Shown here: positions 50,777 to 61,504 of the stretch, piece by piece
Numbering within the stretch: position 1 is the stretch's first letter
Layout: each line of letters starts with the position of its first letter
NCBI GenBank assembly: GCA_965279705.1
Contig: OZ257257.1
Coordinates: 1,178,001-1,242,000, forward strand
Direction of reading: 5' to 3'
Length of the DNA stretch: 64,000 bases
Origin: Stagnimonas sp965279705
Lineage (GTDB): Bacteria > Pseudomonadota > Gammaproteobacteria > Nevskiales > Nevskiaceae
Program-made: the position numbers and the translations under genes
Notes under the pieces: model-generated
Database searches by the model: none
Told to the model about the DNA's origin: nothing
The model's input: only the letters and a program-made list of their open reading frames with translations

Positions 50777-52082
50777 ACGATTGCTGCTGGCAGGTTTGCT
50801 GGCGCTGACAAGCCCTTGGTGTGCAGCGGTATCGCTCACCGAAATCATCGAGGCCGATGCGGCTGCGAAGCCCTCGTCTTTGAAGGGTGAACCGTCGGCA
50901 GAGCCGGCAATGAGGCTCAGCACGATTCGCTTCATCGGCAACAAGACCACGCGCGAACGCACGCTGCTGCGCGAGCTTGCGTTCAAGCCCGGAGATGCCG
51001 TCACCGCTGACCAGCTCGAAGCCGGGCGTCAAGCCATACAGAACCTCAACCTGTTCAAGAAGGTGACGCTGGCGCAGCACCCTGACGACAGCGGTGGCGT
51101 CGAAGCGGTTTACGAGGTCCAGGAGAAATGGTACGTGCTGGGTTATCCGCGCGTCGATGCCAATTCCAACGGCGAATACGCGTACGGCGTGCAGCTGGAC
51201 TGGAACAACGTCTGGGGTCTCAACCACACCTTGCGGGTGTCGGCGTTGAACAAGGAAACCAAACGCGTTGGCATCGGCAAGGAGCGAAACCTGGCCGTGG
51301 GCTATGCCGCACCGCAGATCTTCGACTCGCTGTGGAGCTTAGGCCTGGGTAGCTCTTATACCGAGCGCCCGGTGAGTGATGGCTTCGGGCAATACAACGA
51401 GCGGCTGGAGGCCTACCAGGCGCTGGCCTTTCGGGCGCTGGATTCCGAGCGGCCAAACCAGGGCTGGTCGCTGGGCGCTGGCGCCCTTTGGACCGGCCAG
51501 CACACCAGCACCGGCGTAGCGCAGTACGGCGAGGCCTTCGGCCCGGTCGGCGTGCTGAATTACCGCGACCTCAAGCTCGAAATCTACAGCGAGCAGGGCC
51601 TCACGTTCACCTCGCGTGTTGATGCCGCGAAGCAGGATTTCGGTGCCGACTACGATTTCGCGCGCGTGACGCTGGCGGCCATCCGCTATTGGCGCGTCGG
51701 CGCCACACCGCACCAGACCGTGCATGTGTTCGGCGATACCGGCATGAATTGGGATGGCCCGCGCAGCGTGCGCAATTTCACCCTCGGTGGTGTCGGCGGT
51801 CTGCGCGGCTACCAGCGCGGCTATCGCGAAGGCAACGCCTATTACCGCGTCGGCACCGAATGGGCGCGGCCGCTGTTCAAGCCCTGGCTGCGCACGGTGG
51901 TGATTGCGGAGGCTGGCAATGTTTATGCGCAGCCCAACGAGTTCGAAGCGGGCGATATCAAGGCCAGCATCGGACTGGGTCTGCGGCTGCGGCTGCCGAT
52001 GTTCGTCAATGTGCAGCTGGAGGCAGGTTTCGCCTTGCCGATCGGCGGCGGCGCACCGAGATTCTTTGCCGGGCAGGTTTGA
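50763..52082 (+). CDS. Omp85-superfamily outer-membrane protein with a single POTRA domain
   Basis: A 439-residue protein with a signal peptide (MRRIERLLLAGLLALTSPWCAA, about 22 residues), a linker, one POTRA domain (about 50-121, RLSTIRFIGNKTTRERTLLREL to VYEVQEKWYV) and a beta-barrel that makes up the rest. The barrel contains LGGVGGLRGYQRGY, matching the (V/I/L)RGY motif that plugs Omp85 barrels. BamA has five POTRAs, TamA three and TpsB two; one POTRA with a short barrel is a distinct type of unknown cargo. The C-terminus ends GAPRFFAGQV and lacks the usual terminal phenylalanine. It overlaps folA by 14 bp. Possible roles are outer-membrane assembly or lipid transport. Confidence 0.8.
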   Translation: MRRIERLLLAGLLALTSPWCAAVSLTEIIEADAAAKPSSLKGEPSAEPAMRLSTIRFIGNKTTRERTLLRELAFKPGDAVTADQLEAGRQAIQNLNLFKKVTLAQHPDDSGGVEAVYEVQEKWYVLGYPRVDANSNGEYAYGVQLDWNNVWGLNHTLRVSALNKETKRVGIGKERNLAVGYAAPQIFDSLWSLGLGSSYTERPVSDGFGQYNERLEAYQALAFRALDSERPNQGWSLGAGALWTGQHTSTGVAQYGEAFGPVGVLNYRDLKLEIYSEQGLTFTSRVDAAKQDFGADYDFARVTLAAIRYWRVGATPHQTVHVFGDTGMNWDGPRSVRNFTLGGVGGLRGYQRGYREGNAYYRVGTEWARPLFKPWLRTVVIAEAGNVYAQPNEFEAGDIKASIGLGLRLRLPMFVNVQLEAGFALPIGGGAPRFFAGQV

Positions 52083-52152
52083 TATTGCTGCGCGCAGGGT
52101 ACTGCGGCCATAGTGCGCACCCCAACAAAATCAAAACAGCTGGAGAAGACCC

Positions 52153-52419
52153 ATGGCCGACCTCAAGAAAGACTTCGTAAAAGCGCAGGAAGACGTCAAA
52201 ACGCTCACCAAAAAACCGAGCATGGATGACTTCGCGTTCCTCTATTCGCACTTCAAGCAGGCCGAGAAAGGCGATGTCAGCGGCAGCCGCCCCGGCATGC
52301 TCGACCTGATGGGCCGTGGCAAGTACGACAGCTGGGCCAAGCTCAAAGGCATGAGTGCGGATGCCGCCATGAAGGCCTACATCGACAAGGTTGCCGGTCT
52401 GCTCAAGACCCACAAGTAG
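52153..52419 (+). CDS. Acyl-CoA-binding protein (ACBP)
   Basis: An 88-residue four-helix protein that binds long-chain acyl-CoA esters in the cytoplasm. The family core is clear: FLYSHFKQAEKGDVSG, RPGMLDLMGRGKYDSWAKLKGMS and the C-terminal AMKAYIDKVAGLL. ACBP is general in eukaryotes and scattered among bacteria. GGAGAAG precedes the ATG. It lies 70 bp after the Omp85 gene and 20 bp before the first DNA-binding kinase gene, so it may be co-transcribed with both. Confidence 0.93.
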   Translation: MADLKKDFVKAQEDVKTLTKKPSMDDFAFLYSHFKQAEKGDVSGSRPGMLDLMGRGKYDSWAKLKGMSADAAMKAYIDKVAGLLKTHK

Positions 52420-52439
52420 GCTGCCGCCAGCAGCCGGTT

Positions 52440-55160
52440 ATGGACGCGCTCGCCACCACGCCGCTGAAGTGGCTGTTCGAGCGGTGCGTGTTCGAGGAAT
52501 CCACCCTCGAACTCTCGGTGGATGGTCAGCCGGTGGCGCTGGAGCGCAAGCCGATGGAGGTGCTGCGCCATCTGCTGCGCCACGCCGGCGAAGTGGTGAC
52601 CAAGGAAGAGGTTCACGCTGCTGTCTGGCCCGGTCGGGTGCTGTCCGACACCGTACTGACCAAGGCGGTGAGCCGCATCCGCGAAGTGCTGGGTGACGAT
52701 GCACAGACACTCATCAAGACCGTGCATGGCTATGGATACCGGCTGATCGCGCCGGTGCGCATCGAAGTGGCCAACGCCACCCTGCCGAGACCGGTGCTGG
52801 GCCTGAAGGCCGGCGACAGTCCGCCATTGCGCGCCCACTGGCAGCTCGATAGTCACTTAGGCAGCGGCGGTAGCGGCGAAGTGTGGAAGGTTGTGCATCG
52901 CCAGACCCGCGATGTGCGCGTCTACAAGTTTGCGTTGGACGCCGAAGCACTCAACGCCCTGAAGCGCGAGATCACCCTGTTTCGCCTGCTGCGTCAGCAA
53001 CTGGGCGGCGAGGCACCCATCGCCGAGATGCTAGACTGGAACCTCGAAGAAGCGCCCTATTTTCTGGAGCTGGAACACTATTCCGCTGGCAGCTTGACGC
53101 TGTGGGCGGCTGAGCAGGGCGGCCTCAACCAGCTGCCGTTTTCGCAGCGGCTTGCCTTATTCGTCGTCATCGCCGAAGCGGTGGCGCGCGTGCACGGCGT
53201 GGGCGTACTGCACAAGGATCTGAAGCCCAGCAATGTGCTGATGCGCGGCAGCGGCGTGGCGGTGCAACCGCTGCTGGCCGACTTCGGCGGCGGCGGCGTG
53301 CTGACCGACGATGTCATCGCCAACGCCGGCATCACCCGCATGGGGTTTACCCAGGTGCTCGATTCTTCGGCGCAGGCAACCACGCTCTATCTCGCTCCGG
53401 AGGTGCTCGAAGGCCAGCCGCAGACCGCCCGTGGCGATGTGTATGCGCTGGGCGTCTTGCTCTATCAGCTTTGTATCGGCGACTTTCGCAAGCCCGTCTC
53501 GCCCGGTTGGGAGCAGGGCATTGCCGACGAGTTGCTGCGCGGCGATATTGCCGACGCGGTGCAGGGCGATCCCGAGCGCAGGCTCTCCAGCGCACAGACT
53601 CTGGCCGATCGCATTCGTACGCTCGATGCCCGCCACGCGACGCTGTCGGCGCAACGTGCTGCCGAGGCGGAGCAGGTGGCAGCCATCGCTGCGGCTGAAA
53701 AAACACGGCGCGAAAATGAGACGCTGCGTGCGCGCCGCAAGGCGATGTGGTCAGTGGTCGCTGCCGTGGTCATCGGCCTCGGCTTCACCCTCAAGTTCGC
53801 CTGGGAGGCCCGCCATGCCGAGCACGCCGCCAGCCAGGCCGCCAAGAGTGCGCAGGCGGTGACGGCATTTTTGACCGAGGACTTGCTAGGTGCCATCGAC
53901 CCCAATATCCGCAAGGGTCGCGAGGTTGATCTGATCTCGGTGCTGGACGCCGGTGCGGCGAAGATCGACGGCCGCTTTGCAGATGACATCGGCGGCAAGG
54001 CGCAGGCTTATGTGGCCTTGATGAAGGCCTACGAGAACTTCCCGGTGCGGCCGCTCGAAGAGCTGCTGCCGCTGTGGAAAAAACATTACCAGGCCTTGAT
54101 GGACTGGATGGCGAGCGACCCGGCCAATGCCTTTCCGGTCGCCTACAAGGTGATCCAGACCCAGCCGGATCTGGCCTACCTGAAAGACCACGAGCGGCTG
54201 GTCTTGCAGCTGAAGGCCTACGCTGCCGCCACGCCGACGGTATCAACCCCGGTGCGCCTCAACATCGCGCTGCTCGAAGCCACGTTACTGACACAGGATG
54301 GTCGCTGGAAAGCGGCGGTCGCGGCCTACGAAAAAATCGACACCCAGGTGTTCGAGAACTTCGACGCCATGCTGGTCGGCAACAGCTGGAGTCTCTCTAC
54401 CTTCGTGCGTGACAACGGCAGCCTGCAACGCCTGGCCGCTGCTCGTCAGGGTTGCGCACGGCTGCAAAGCTATGCCGCGCGGCACCCCGAACTGCCGCTG
54501 GAAGAAAGCCTCGACTACGCCTTTGCCTGCACCGCCGAGGCGGCGTACGCCGGCGATTTCCCGCGCCTGCTGAAACTGGCGACGCAGAGCGTGGCGCGCG
54601 CCAAGCCGGTCTATGCCGAAGAGAGTGGCTACATGCAGACCTTCTACGGCTGGCAGGGCAGTGCACTAACCGGGCTGGGCCGCTTTGCAGAGGCCAAGCC
54701 GTTGCTGGACCGTGCCGTCGCCCTGCGCGAGAAAACCCGTAGCGGCCCGTACCTGGCTGGCAGCTATACACAGCGTGCCTGGCTGAGCGAGCGGCAGGGT
54801 GATCTCGAAGCCGCGCTATCCGACTACAAGAAAGCCAGTGCGGCAATGGTGGATTACCAGTCCAATATCCGTATCGTGCTGGCGCAGGTGGGCTTGTCGC
54901 GGCTGCACGGCAAGCTCGGACACTTGGCCGAGGCCGAGGCAGCGCTTGCAGTCATCCCGCCCGCCGTGCTGGCCCAGCTGCCGCCGCACTACCGTACGCT
55001 GGCGCACTACCGACGCGCGCAGGCCATCATCCTGCGGCTCAAGGGCGACGAGGCCGGTGCACAGGCCGCGTTCAGGGAGGCCGAAAGCTGGCTGGCGGAG
55101 TCCTTCGGCCCTGACCACCTCTGGACCGTGGAGGCCCGCAACGAGCGCTTGCAGCGATAG
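52440..55160 (+). CDS. Membrane-anchored protein with OmpR-type DNA-binding domain, Ser/Thr kinase domain and C-terminal helical repeats (copy 1)
   Basis: A 906-residue multidomain regulator. Residues about 10-105 form a winged helix of the OmpR/PhoB/CadC class (ALERKPMEVLRHLLRHAGEV, DTVLTKAVSRIREVLGDD, IKTVHGYGYRL). Residues about 134-395 are a Hanks-type kinase with glycine loop GSGGSGEV (141-148), K163, E177, catalytic loop HKDLKPSN with D260 and N265, DFG (281-283) and APE (319-321). HKD replaces the usual HRD. After a coiled-coil stretch comes one membrane helix (about 436-455), then some 450 residues of TPR-like helices, by topology in the periplasm. It resembles a CadC-type one-component regulator with a kinase inserted. 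All catalytic residues are present, so it should be active. It lies 20 bp after the ACBP gene and 140 bp before a paralogue. Confidence 0.88.
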   Translation: MDALATTPLKWLFERCVFEESTLELSVDGQPVALERKPMEVLRHLLRHAGEVVTKEEVHAAVWPGRVLSDTVLTKAVSRIREVLGDDAQTLIKTVHGYGYRLIAPVRIEVANATLPRPVLGLKAGDSPPLRAHWQLDSHLGSGGSGEVWKVVHRQTRDVRVYKFALDAEALNALKREITLFRLLRQQLGGEAPIAEMLDWNLEEAPYFLELEHYSAGSLTLWAAEQGGLNQLPFSQRLALFVVIAEAVARVHGVGVLHKDLKPSNVLMRGSGVAVQPLLADFGGGGVLTDDVIANAGITRMGFTQVLDSSAQATTLYLAPEVLEGQPQTARGDVYALGVLLYQLCIGDFRKPVSPGWEQGIADELLRGDIADAVQGDPERRLSSAQTLADRIRTLDARHATLSAQRAAEAEQVAAIAAAEKTRRENETLRARRKAMWSVVAAVVIGLGFTLKFAWEARHAEHAASQAAKSAQAVTAFLTEDLLGAIDPNIRKGREVDLISVLDAGAAKIDGRFADDIGGKAQAYVALMKAYENFPVRPLEELLPLWKKHYQALMDWMASDPANAFPVAYKVIQTQPDLAYLKDHERLVLQLKAYAAATPTVSTPVRLNIALLEATLLTQDGRWKAAVAAYEKIDTQVFENFDAMLVGNSWSLSTFVRDNGSLQRLAAARQGCARLQSYAARHPELPLEESLDYAFACTAEAAYAGDFPRLLKLATQSVARAKPVYAEESGYMQTFYGWQGSALTGLGRFAEAKPLLDRAVALREKTRSGPYLAGSYTQRAWLSERQGDLEAALSDYKKASAAMVDYQSNIRIVLAQVGLSRLHGKLGHLAEAEAALAVIPPAVLAQLPPHYRTLAHYRRAQAIILRLKGDEAGAQAAFREAESWLAESFGPDHLWTVEARNERLQR

Positions 55161-55300
55161 CGCGCACTACAGCGGCACGGCACAATTCTTGACTGCATGA
55201 ATGACGAGTCTGTCAGCATGGTCAGCACTCCAGTTGCTTCAATCCGCCGCGTCGCCCGCGGATTTCACTCTCGCCAAAGCCACCCACCTCACTTGCCGGA

Positions 55301-57991
55301 ATGGACGCCTCGACCACCGCACCGCTGAAGTGGATTTTCGACTGCTGCGTGTTCGAGGAATCCACCCACGAGCTGACGGTAGCTGGTGCGCTGGTGGAGC
55401 TGGAACGCAAACCGCTGGAAGTGCTCAAGCTGCTGCTGCGCCATGCCGGCGAAGTGGTGACCAAGGAAGAGATCCATGCCGCCGTCTGGCCTGGTCGGGT
55501 GCTGAGCGATACGGTGCTGACCAAGGCGGTGAGCCGCATTCGCGAGGTGCTGGGCGATGACGCACAGACGCTCATCAAGACCCTGCACGGCTACGGCTAT
55601 CGGCTGATGGCGCCGGTACGCATCGCGGTGGCGACGACCGTCGCCCTGCCTGAGCCGGTGCTGGGCCTGAAGTCTGGCGAAAGTCCGCCACTGCGTCCGC
55701 AATGGCGGCTCGACCAGCACCTGGGTCGCGGCGGCAGCGGCGAGGTGTGGAAGGTGAGTCATCGCAAGACCGGCGATGTGCGCGTCTACAAGTTCGCGCT
55801 GGATGCGCAGGCGTTGAATGTGCTCAAGCGCGAGATCACCCTGTTCCGCCTGCTGCGCCAGCAACTGGGCGAGGCGGCACCCATCGCCGAACTGCTTGAC
55901 TGGAATCTTGAAGAAGCGCCGTATTTTCTGGAACTTGAACACTACGCTGCGGGCAATCTGGCGCTGTGGGCAGCGAGCCAGGGCGGGCTTGCCCAGCTGC
56001 CGCTGAGCCAGCGGTTATCGCTGTTCGTCACCATCGCCGAGGCCGTGGCGCGCGTGCACGGGGTCGGGGTGCTGCACAAGGACCTGAAAGCCACAAATGT
56101 GTTGATGCGCGGCAGCGGTGCGGCAGCCCAGCCGCTGCTGGCGGATTTCGGTGGCGCAGGGGTGATGGCCGATGAGGTGATCGCCCAGGCCGGCATCACC
56201 CGCATGGGTTTTACACAGCTGCACGACAGCGCTGCCCAAGGCTCGACGCTGTATCTGGCGCCCGAGGTGCTCGAAGGGCAGCCGCAGACCCTGCGCGGCG
56301 ATGTCTACGCGCTGGGTGTGCTGCTCTACCAGATGGTGATTGGCGATTTTCGCAAGCCGGTCTCGCCGGGATGGGAGCAGGCCATCGGCGACGAATTACT
56401 GCGCAGCGACATTGCCGAAGCGGTGCAGGGCGCCCCGGAGCGCCGGCTCTCCAGCGCGCAGGCACTGGCCGATCGCATCCGTACGCTCGATACGCGGCGC
56501 GAGACGCTGGCGGCGGAGCGGGCCGAATCACAACGGCTGTTGCAGTCCGAAAAGGCGCTGCTGCTGATCCGCCAGCGAAGACGCTGGTTGTTCGCGATCA
56601 TCGGCGCGCTCTCGGTGGGTTTGGTGATTGCCGCCGTGCAATATCGCCACGCCATCACCGAGCGCCAGCGGGCTGAAGAAGCGGCCCAGGTCGCGCTCGA
56701 AAGTGGCCGCTTCATGATCGAAAGCATGCTGCCCGGCTACGATGGTGGTGTGCAGTCGGGCACGCGTAATCTGAGCGTCAAAGACCTGCTGGACTCAGCC
56801 TCGCACGCCGCGGATGCCAAGCTCGGCGAGCGGCCCGAAATCGCCTTCCATGTGCGCCTCGCACTCGCCAACGCCTACAACCAGATCGATGGTGGCTCGG
56901 TGGAGGCCAAGCGTCAGGAGCAGCTCTCGCATCAGGCCTTGCGTCAGCTGATGACCACCCAGCCGCACCGCGCCCTGCAGCTGATCCCCGCGGAAGGCTT
57001 GTGGATTGCCGCACCCGAAGACCTCGAACTGGTGCGGGCGCTGCTGGCGCTGGCCGATGCGCAGTCGGGGCTGGACCCGGCGATCCGCCTCGGGTTGCTG
57101 GGCAGCAACAGCGACGCCGAGTTCCGTTATGGCTCCTTGCAAAAGGCGCGGCGCACAGCCGCTGCTGCGCAAACCCTGGCGCAGCAGATCGGAGACGCCG
57201 CCAATCTCGAAGACAACCTGGCGTTTCGCATCCGGCTGGCGCGTGAGGATGCCGACTTTGCCGAAGCCGAACACCTGACGCCGGACTACGAACGTCTAGT
57301 CAACAGCGCCAAACCACCGTCGCCGCTGAACCTCGCCTACTTCCAGGCCGATCGCGGCATCACCCGCTGGATGCGCGGCGACAGCGCCGCTGCTGCCCCT
57401 GATCTTGCCGTCGGCTACCGCGCCACGCTCGCCTTGCAGCCCGACACCAACTGGTATTCGCGCTACGCCACCGCCTACTACATTGGCCTGCAAGCCGATT
57501 TGGGCGCGTTTGAAACCGTGCGCAAGCTGGCCGAGAGCTGGGCGCAAATCGCCGAGCGCATCGCCCCGCTCGAACCCGACATGCCCAACGAGACGCTGGT
57601 GGTTGCCGAGGCCTGCCTGAAAGCCGGAAAGGCTGCACTCGCCGAACGGCTGCTGCTGAGCCTCGACGCCGCCCGCTCGCCCGGCAATCGCCAGAACGTC
57701 GCCAACTGGGCGCGCCTGACAATGGCGCTGCAACGTGCCAATACGAATGACGCCGCTGAAGCGCAGCGGTGGCTGGAGCGCGTCAACCCTGCCAGTTGGG
57801 CGGACTACCGCCCCGGTCATCCCCGCGAAGCGCTCGAAGCGGAAGTACGCGGGCGGCTGGCCTTGCTGGGCGGCAACCGTGTAGTGGCGGCCGAGCAGTT
57901 ACGCCGCGCCGAAAAAATCCTGATCGCGAATTACGGTGCAACGGACTGGCGCGTGCGGCGTGTGCGAACCGCACTGGCACAAGCCGGTTAG
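55301..57991 (+). CDS. Membrane-anchored protein with OmpR-type DNA-binding domain, Ser/Thr kinase domain and C-terminal helical repeats (copy 2)
   Basis: An 896-residue paralogue of the preceding protein with the same order: winged helix (about 10-105), kinase (about 135-396; GRGGSGEV loop, K164, D261 and N266 in HKDLKATN, DFG 282-284, APE), membrane helix (about 429-447) and a C-terminal helical repeat region. The first 400 residues are very similar to copy 1, with long identical stretches such as AVWPGRVLSDTVLTKAVSRI, while the part beyond the membrane is largely different. This suggests a tandem duplication with divergence of the sensor half. The 140-bp gap between the copies shows no clear promoter. 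Its stop overlaps the convergent DUF815 gene by 4 bp. Confidence 0.88.
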   Translation: MDASTTAPLKWIFDCCVFEESTHELTVAGALVELERKPLEVLKLLLRHAGEVVTKEEIHAAVWPGRVLSDTVLTKAVSRIREVLGDDAQTLIKTLHGYGYRLMAPVRIAVATTVALPEPVLGLKSGESPPLRPQWRLDQHLGRGGSGEVWKVSHRKTGDVRVYKFALDAQALNVLKREITLFRLLRQQLGEAAPIAELLDWNLEEAPYFLELEHYAAGNLALWAASQGGLAQLPLSQRLSLFVTIAEAVARVHGVGVLHKDLKATNVLMRGSGAAAQPLLADFGGAGVMADEVIAQAGITRMGFTQLHDSAAQGSTLYLAPEVLEGQPQTLRGDVYALGVLLYQMVIGDFRKPVSPGWEQAIGDELLRSDIAEAVQGAPERRLSSAQALADRIRTLDTRRETLAAERAESQRLLQSEKALLLIRQRRRWLFAIIGALSVGLVIAAVQYRHAITERQRAEEAAQVALESGRFMIESMLPGYDGGVQSGTRNLSVKDLLDSASHAADAKLGERPEIAFHVRLALANAYNQIDGGSVEAKRQEQLSHQALRQLMTTQPHRALQLIPAEGLWIAAPEDLELVRALLALADAQSGLDPAIRLGLLGSNSDAEFRYGSLQKARRTAAAAQTLAQQIGDAANLEDNLAFRIRLAREDADFAEAEHLTPDYERLVNSAKPPSPLNLAYFQADRGITRWMRGDSAAAAPDLAVGYRATLALQPDTNWYSRYATAYYIGLQADLGAFETVRKLAESWAQIAERIAPLEPDMPNETLVVAEACLKAGKAALAERLLLSLDAARSPGNRQNVANWARLTMALQRANTNDAAEAQRWLERVNPASWADYRPGHPREALEAEVRGRLALLGGNRVVAAEQLRRAEKILIANYGATDWRVRRVRTALAQAG

Positions 57992-58773
57992 TTGCTGCGA
58001 GCGGCGGCTGCGCCGACAAAATCCTGCGCAAATTGCCGCGCCACGCGCGCCGAGCGGCTGGCGCGGTTGAGGGCCCAGCGCAGCGCCAGCAGCTTCGTTG
58101 CATCGGACCATTGTACATGGCCGAGCTGCCTGAGATGCAGGCGCACGGCATCGAGATACTGATCCTGCGAAAAGGCGGGGAACGACAGCCAGAGGCCGAA
58201 TCGCTCGGACAGAGAGACTTTTTCTTCGGTCGATTCACCGGCCTGCAACTCGCCATCTTCCCAGTGGAACTCGTTGTTGTCGGCCTTCATCGTCGGCATC
58301 AGATAGCGGCGGTTGGAGGTCGCGACAATCAACACGTTTTCGGCGGGTTCCTCGATGCCACCGTCGAGCGCGGTCTTCAGCGCCGTGAGTGCGCGGTCGT
58401 TGTTGGCGACGCTGAAGTCATCCACGTAGAGCAGAAAGCGCTCGTCGCGTTCGCGCAGCGGTGCCACCACATCCGGCAGGTCGATCAGGTCGTGCGGATG
58501 TACCTCGACCACACGCAAGCCTTCGGGCGCAAAGCGCGTCAGCAGGGCTTTGACCAGGGATGACTTGCCGGTGCCGCGCGAGCCGGTGAGCAGCACATGG
58601 TTGGCGGGTCTGCCCTGCACGAACTGCCGCACGTTCTGCACCAGTGCAGCCTTCTGCCGGTCGATGCCCAGCAGATCATCGAGTGCCACCGACTGCACGT
58701 GATTGATCGGCACCAGCGTGGAGTGCCGCCAGCGATAGGCGAGGGTGGGCAGGTCGGTGCGGGGTTCGGTCAT
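57988..58773 (-). CDS. DUF815 family AAA-type ATPase
   Basis: A 261-residue P-loop ATPase of the DUF815 family (PF05673). Walker A is GSRGTGKSSLVKALL, Walker B LLYVDDFS, followed by an arginine-bearing sensor region VLIVATSNRRYLMP. It begins with MTEPRTDLPTLAYRW and has the conserved LDDLLGIDRQKAALVQN before the P-loop. The cellular role is unknown; the family is related to AAA+ helicase loaders. The ATG at 58773 starts the conserved part; 48 more upstream codons would overlap the divergent esterase gene. It converges on the kinase gene with a 4-bp overlap. Confidence 0.87.
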   Translation of the reverse strand: MTEPRTDLPTLAYRWRHSTLVPINHVQSVALDDLLGIDRQKAALVQNVRQFVQGRPANHVLLTGSRGTGKSSLVKALLTRFAPEGLRVVEVHPHDLIDLPDVVAPLRERDERFLLYVDDFSVANNDRALTALKTALDGGIEEPAENVLIVATSNRRYLMPTMKADNNEFHWEDGELQAGESTEEKVSLSERFGLWLSFPAFSQDQYLDAVRLHLRQLGHVQWSDATKLLALRWALNRASRSARVARQFAQDFVGAAAARSN

Positions 58774-58846
58774 GTGTGGCGGCGCGTCCAGGAGTTTTGG
58801 CAGCCCGTATTGTGGGGCAACCTGCTGCCACGCCCACGAGTCCTCC

Positions 58847-59710
58847 ATGCTGAAACCGTTCTCCGCCGCGCTTATCGCTCTGCTGCTCACCGCCTGCGGC
58901 AGCCAGCACCTCGGCAAGCCCGAAACGGCCGCACCACCGCCCGTGGTGTCGAGCTACAGCATCACCCGCGACGTGGTGGTGTCGCCCGCTAACTGGCCCA
59001 AGACCCTGCTGGCTGATATCTACACACCGGGTGGCACCGGGCCGTTCCCCAGCGTGCTGTTGATTCATGGCGGCGCGTGGAAGCGCGGCGACCGCGCGCA
59101 GGTTAAAAGTCTGGCGGAACGCATCGCCGCGCGCGGCTATCTGGTGGTGAACACGACGTATCGGCTGGTGCCCGATTACATCTTCCCCGCGCAGTTACAG
59201 GATGTGCAGCAGGCGGCGCAGTGGATGCATGTTTCTGGTGCGGCCTACGGCATCGACCCCAGGCGCATCGGCTCGTACGGCTATTCGGCCGGTGGGCATC
59301 TCGCAGCACTGGTCGCCGCAGTGGCCGATGACCCTGCACTGGGCTTAGCCAACACGCAGATGAAAGCCGTGGTGGCTGGCGGCACGCCGAGCGATCTCAC
59401 GCTCTACGATGGCGGTTATCTGGTGCCCAATTTCATGGGCGGTGAAAAATCCGAGAAGCTCGAAACCTACAAGGCCGCCTCACCAGCGCTGTATGTGAAG
59501 CCAGGGCACCCACCGGTATTTCAGTACCACGCCACGCTGGATGGCTATGTGCCGTTCGAGCAAGCGGAGAAATACAAGGCGAAGCTGGATGCAGCGGGCG
59601 TGCCGAACGAGCTGTTCGTCATCAAAGGCCACGGACATATTTCGGCGTTCTTCGCCGATGGCGAAGCGGTGGAGGCTTCGCTGGCGTTTCTGGATCGCTA
59701 TCTGCGCTGA
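58847..59710 (+). CDS. Alpha/beta-hydrolase lipoprotein, probable esterase
   Basis: A 287-residue lipoprotein; the signal peptide MLKPFSAALIALLLTAC ends in lipobox LTAC with C17 as the acylated residue. The enzyme belongs to the hormone-sensitive-lipase/BD-FAE-like group: oxyanion motif HGGAW (74-78), nucleophile S147 in GYSAGG, probable acid D232 in HATLDGYVP and histidine in IKGHGHIS (262 or 264). It should cleave small esters or acetylated substrates at the periplasmic face of a membrane. The ATG at 58847 is chosen because it begins the signal peptide. It is divergent from DUF815 and ends before a bidirectional terminator. Confidence 0.88.
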   Translation: MLKPFSAALIALLLTACGSQHLGKPETAAPPPVVSSYSITRDVVVSPANWPKTLLADIYTPGGTGPFPSVLLIHGGAWKRGDRAQVKSLAERIAARGYLVVNTTYRLVPDYIFPAQLQDVQQAAQWMHVSGAAYGIDPRRIGSYGYSAGGHLAALVAAVADDPALGLANTQMKAVVAGGTPSDLTLYDGGYLVPNFMGGEKSEKLETYKAASPALYVKPGHPPVFQYHATLDGYVPFEQAEKYKAKLDAAGVPNELFVIKGHGHISAFFADGEAVEASLAFLDRYLR

Positions 59711-59720
59711 GCACGCAGCC

Positions 59721-59753
59721 ACAAAAAAGCCCGGCATCGCCGGGCTTTTTTGT
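59721..59753. terminator. Bidirectional rho-independent terminator
   Basis: ACAAAAAAGCCCGGC (59721-59735) and GCCGGGCTTTTTTGT (59739-59753) are perfectly complementary over 15 bp with a 3-nt loop. The A-run and T-run make it functional on both strands, serving the esterase gene (+) and ettA (-). Confidence 0.95.
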
Positions 59754-59763
59754 GGGCTCAGCA

Positions 59764-61428
<1,665 letters not shown>

Positions 61429-61493
61429 GCTGGAAACCTGATGACGATTGCGAGGGCGCGCATTCTACTTAATGGCGCTTGGACAGACGCGCG

Positions 61494-61499
61494 TACAAT
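61494..61499 (+). promoter_or_regulatory. Candidate -10 box of the DUF4124 gene (leaderless start)
   Basis: TACAAT matches five of six consensus bases and lies 5 nt before the ATG at 61505, so the transcript would begin at the start codon. No Shine-Dalgarno is present. The best -35-like hexamer, TTAATG at 61469-61474, is 19 bp away. Confidence 0.4.
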
Positions 61500-61504
61500 G
61501 CGAC

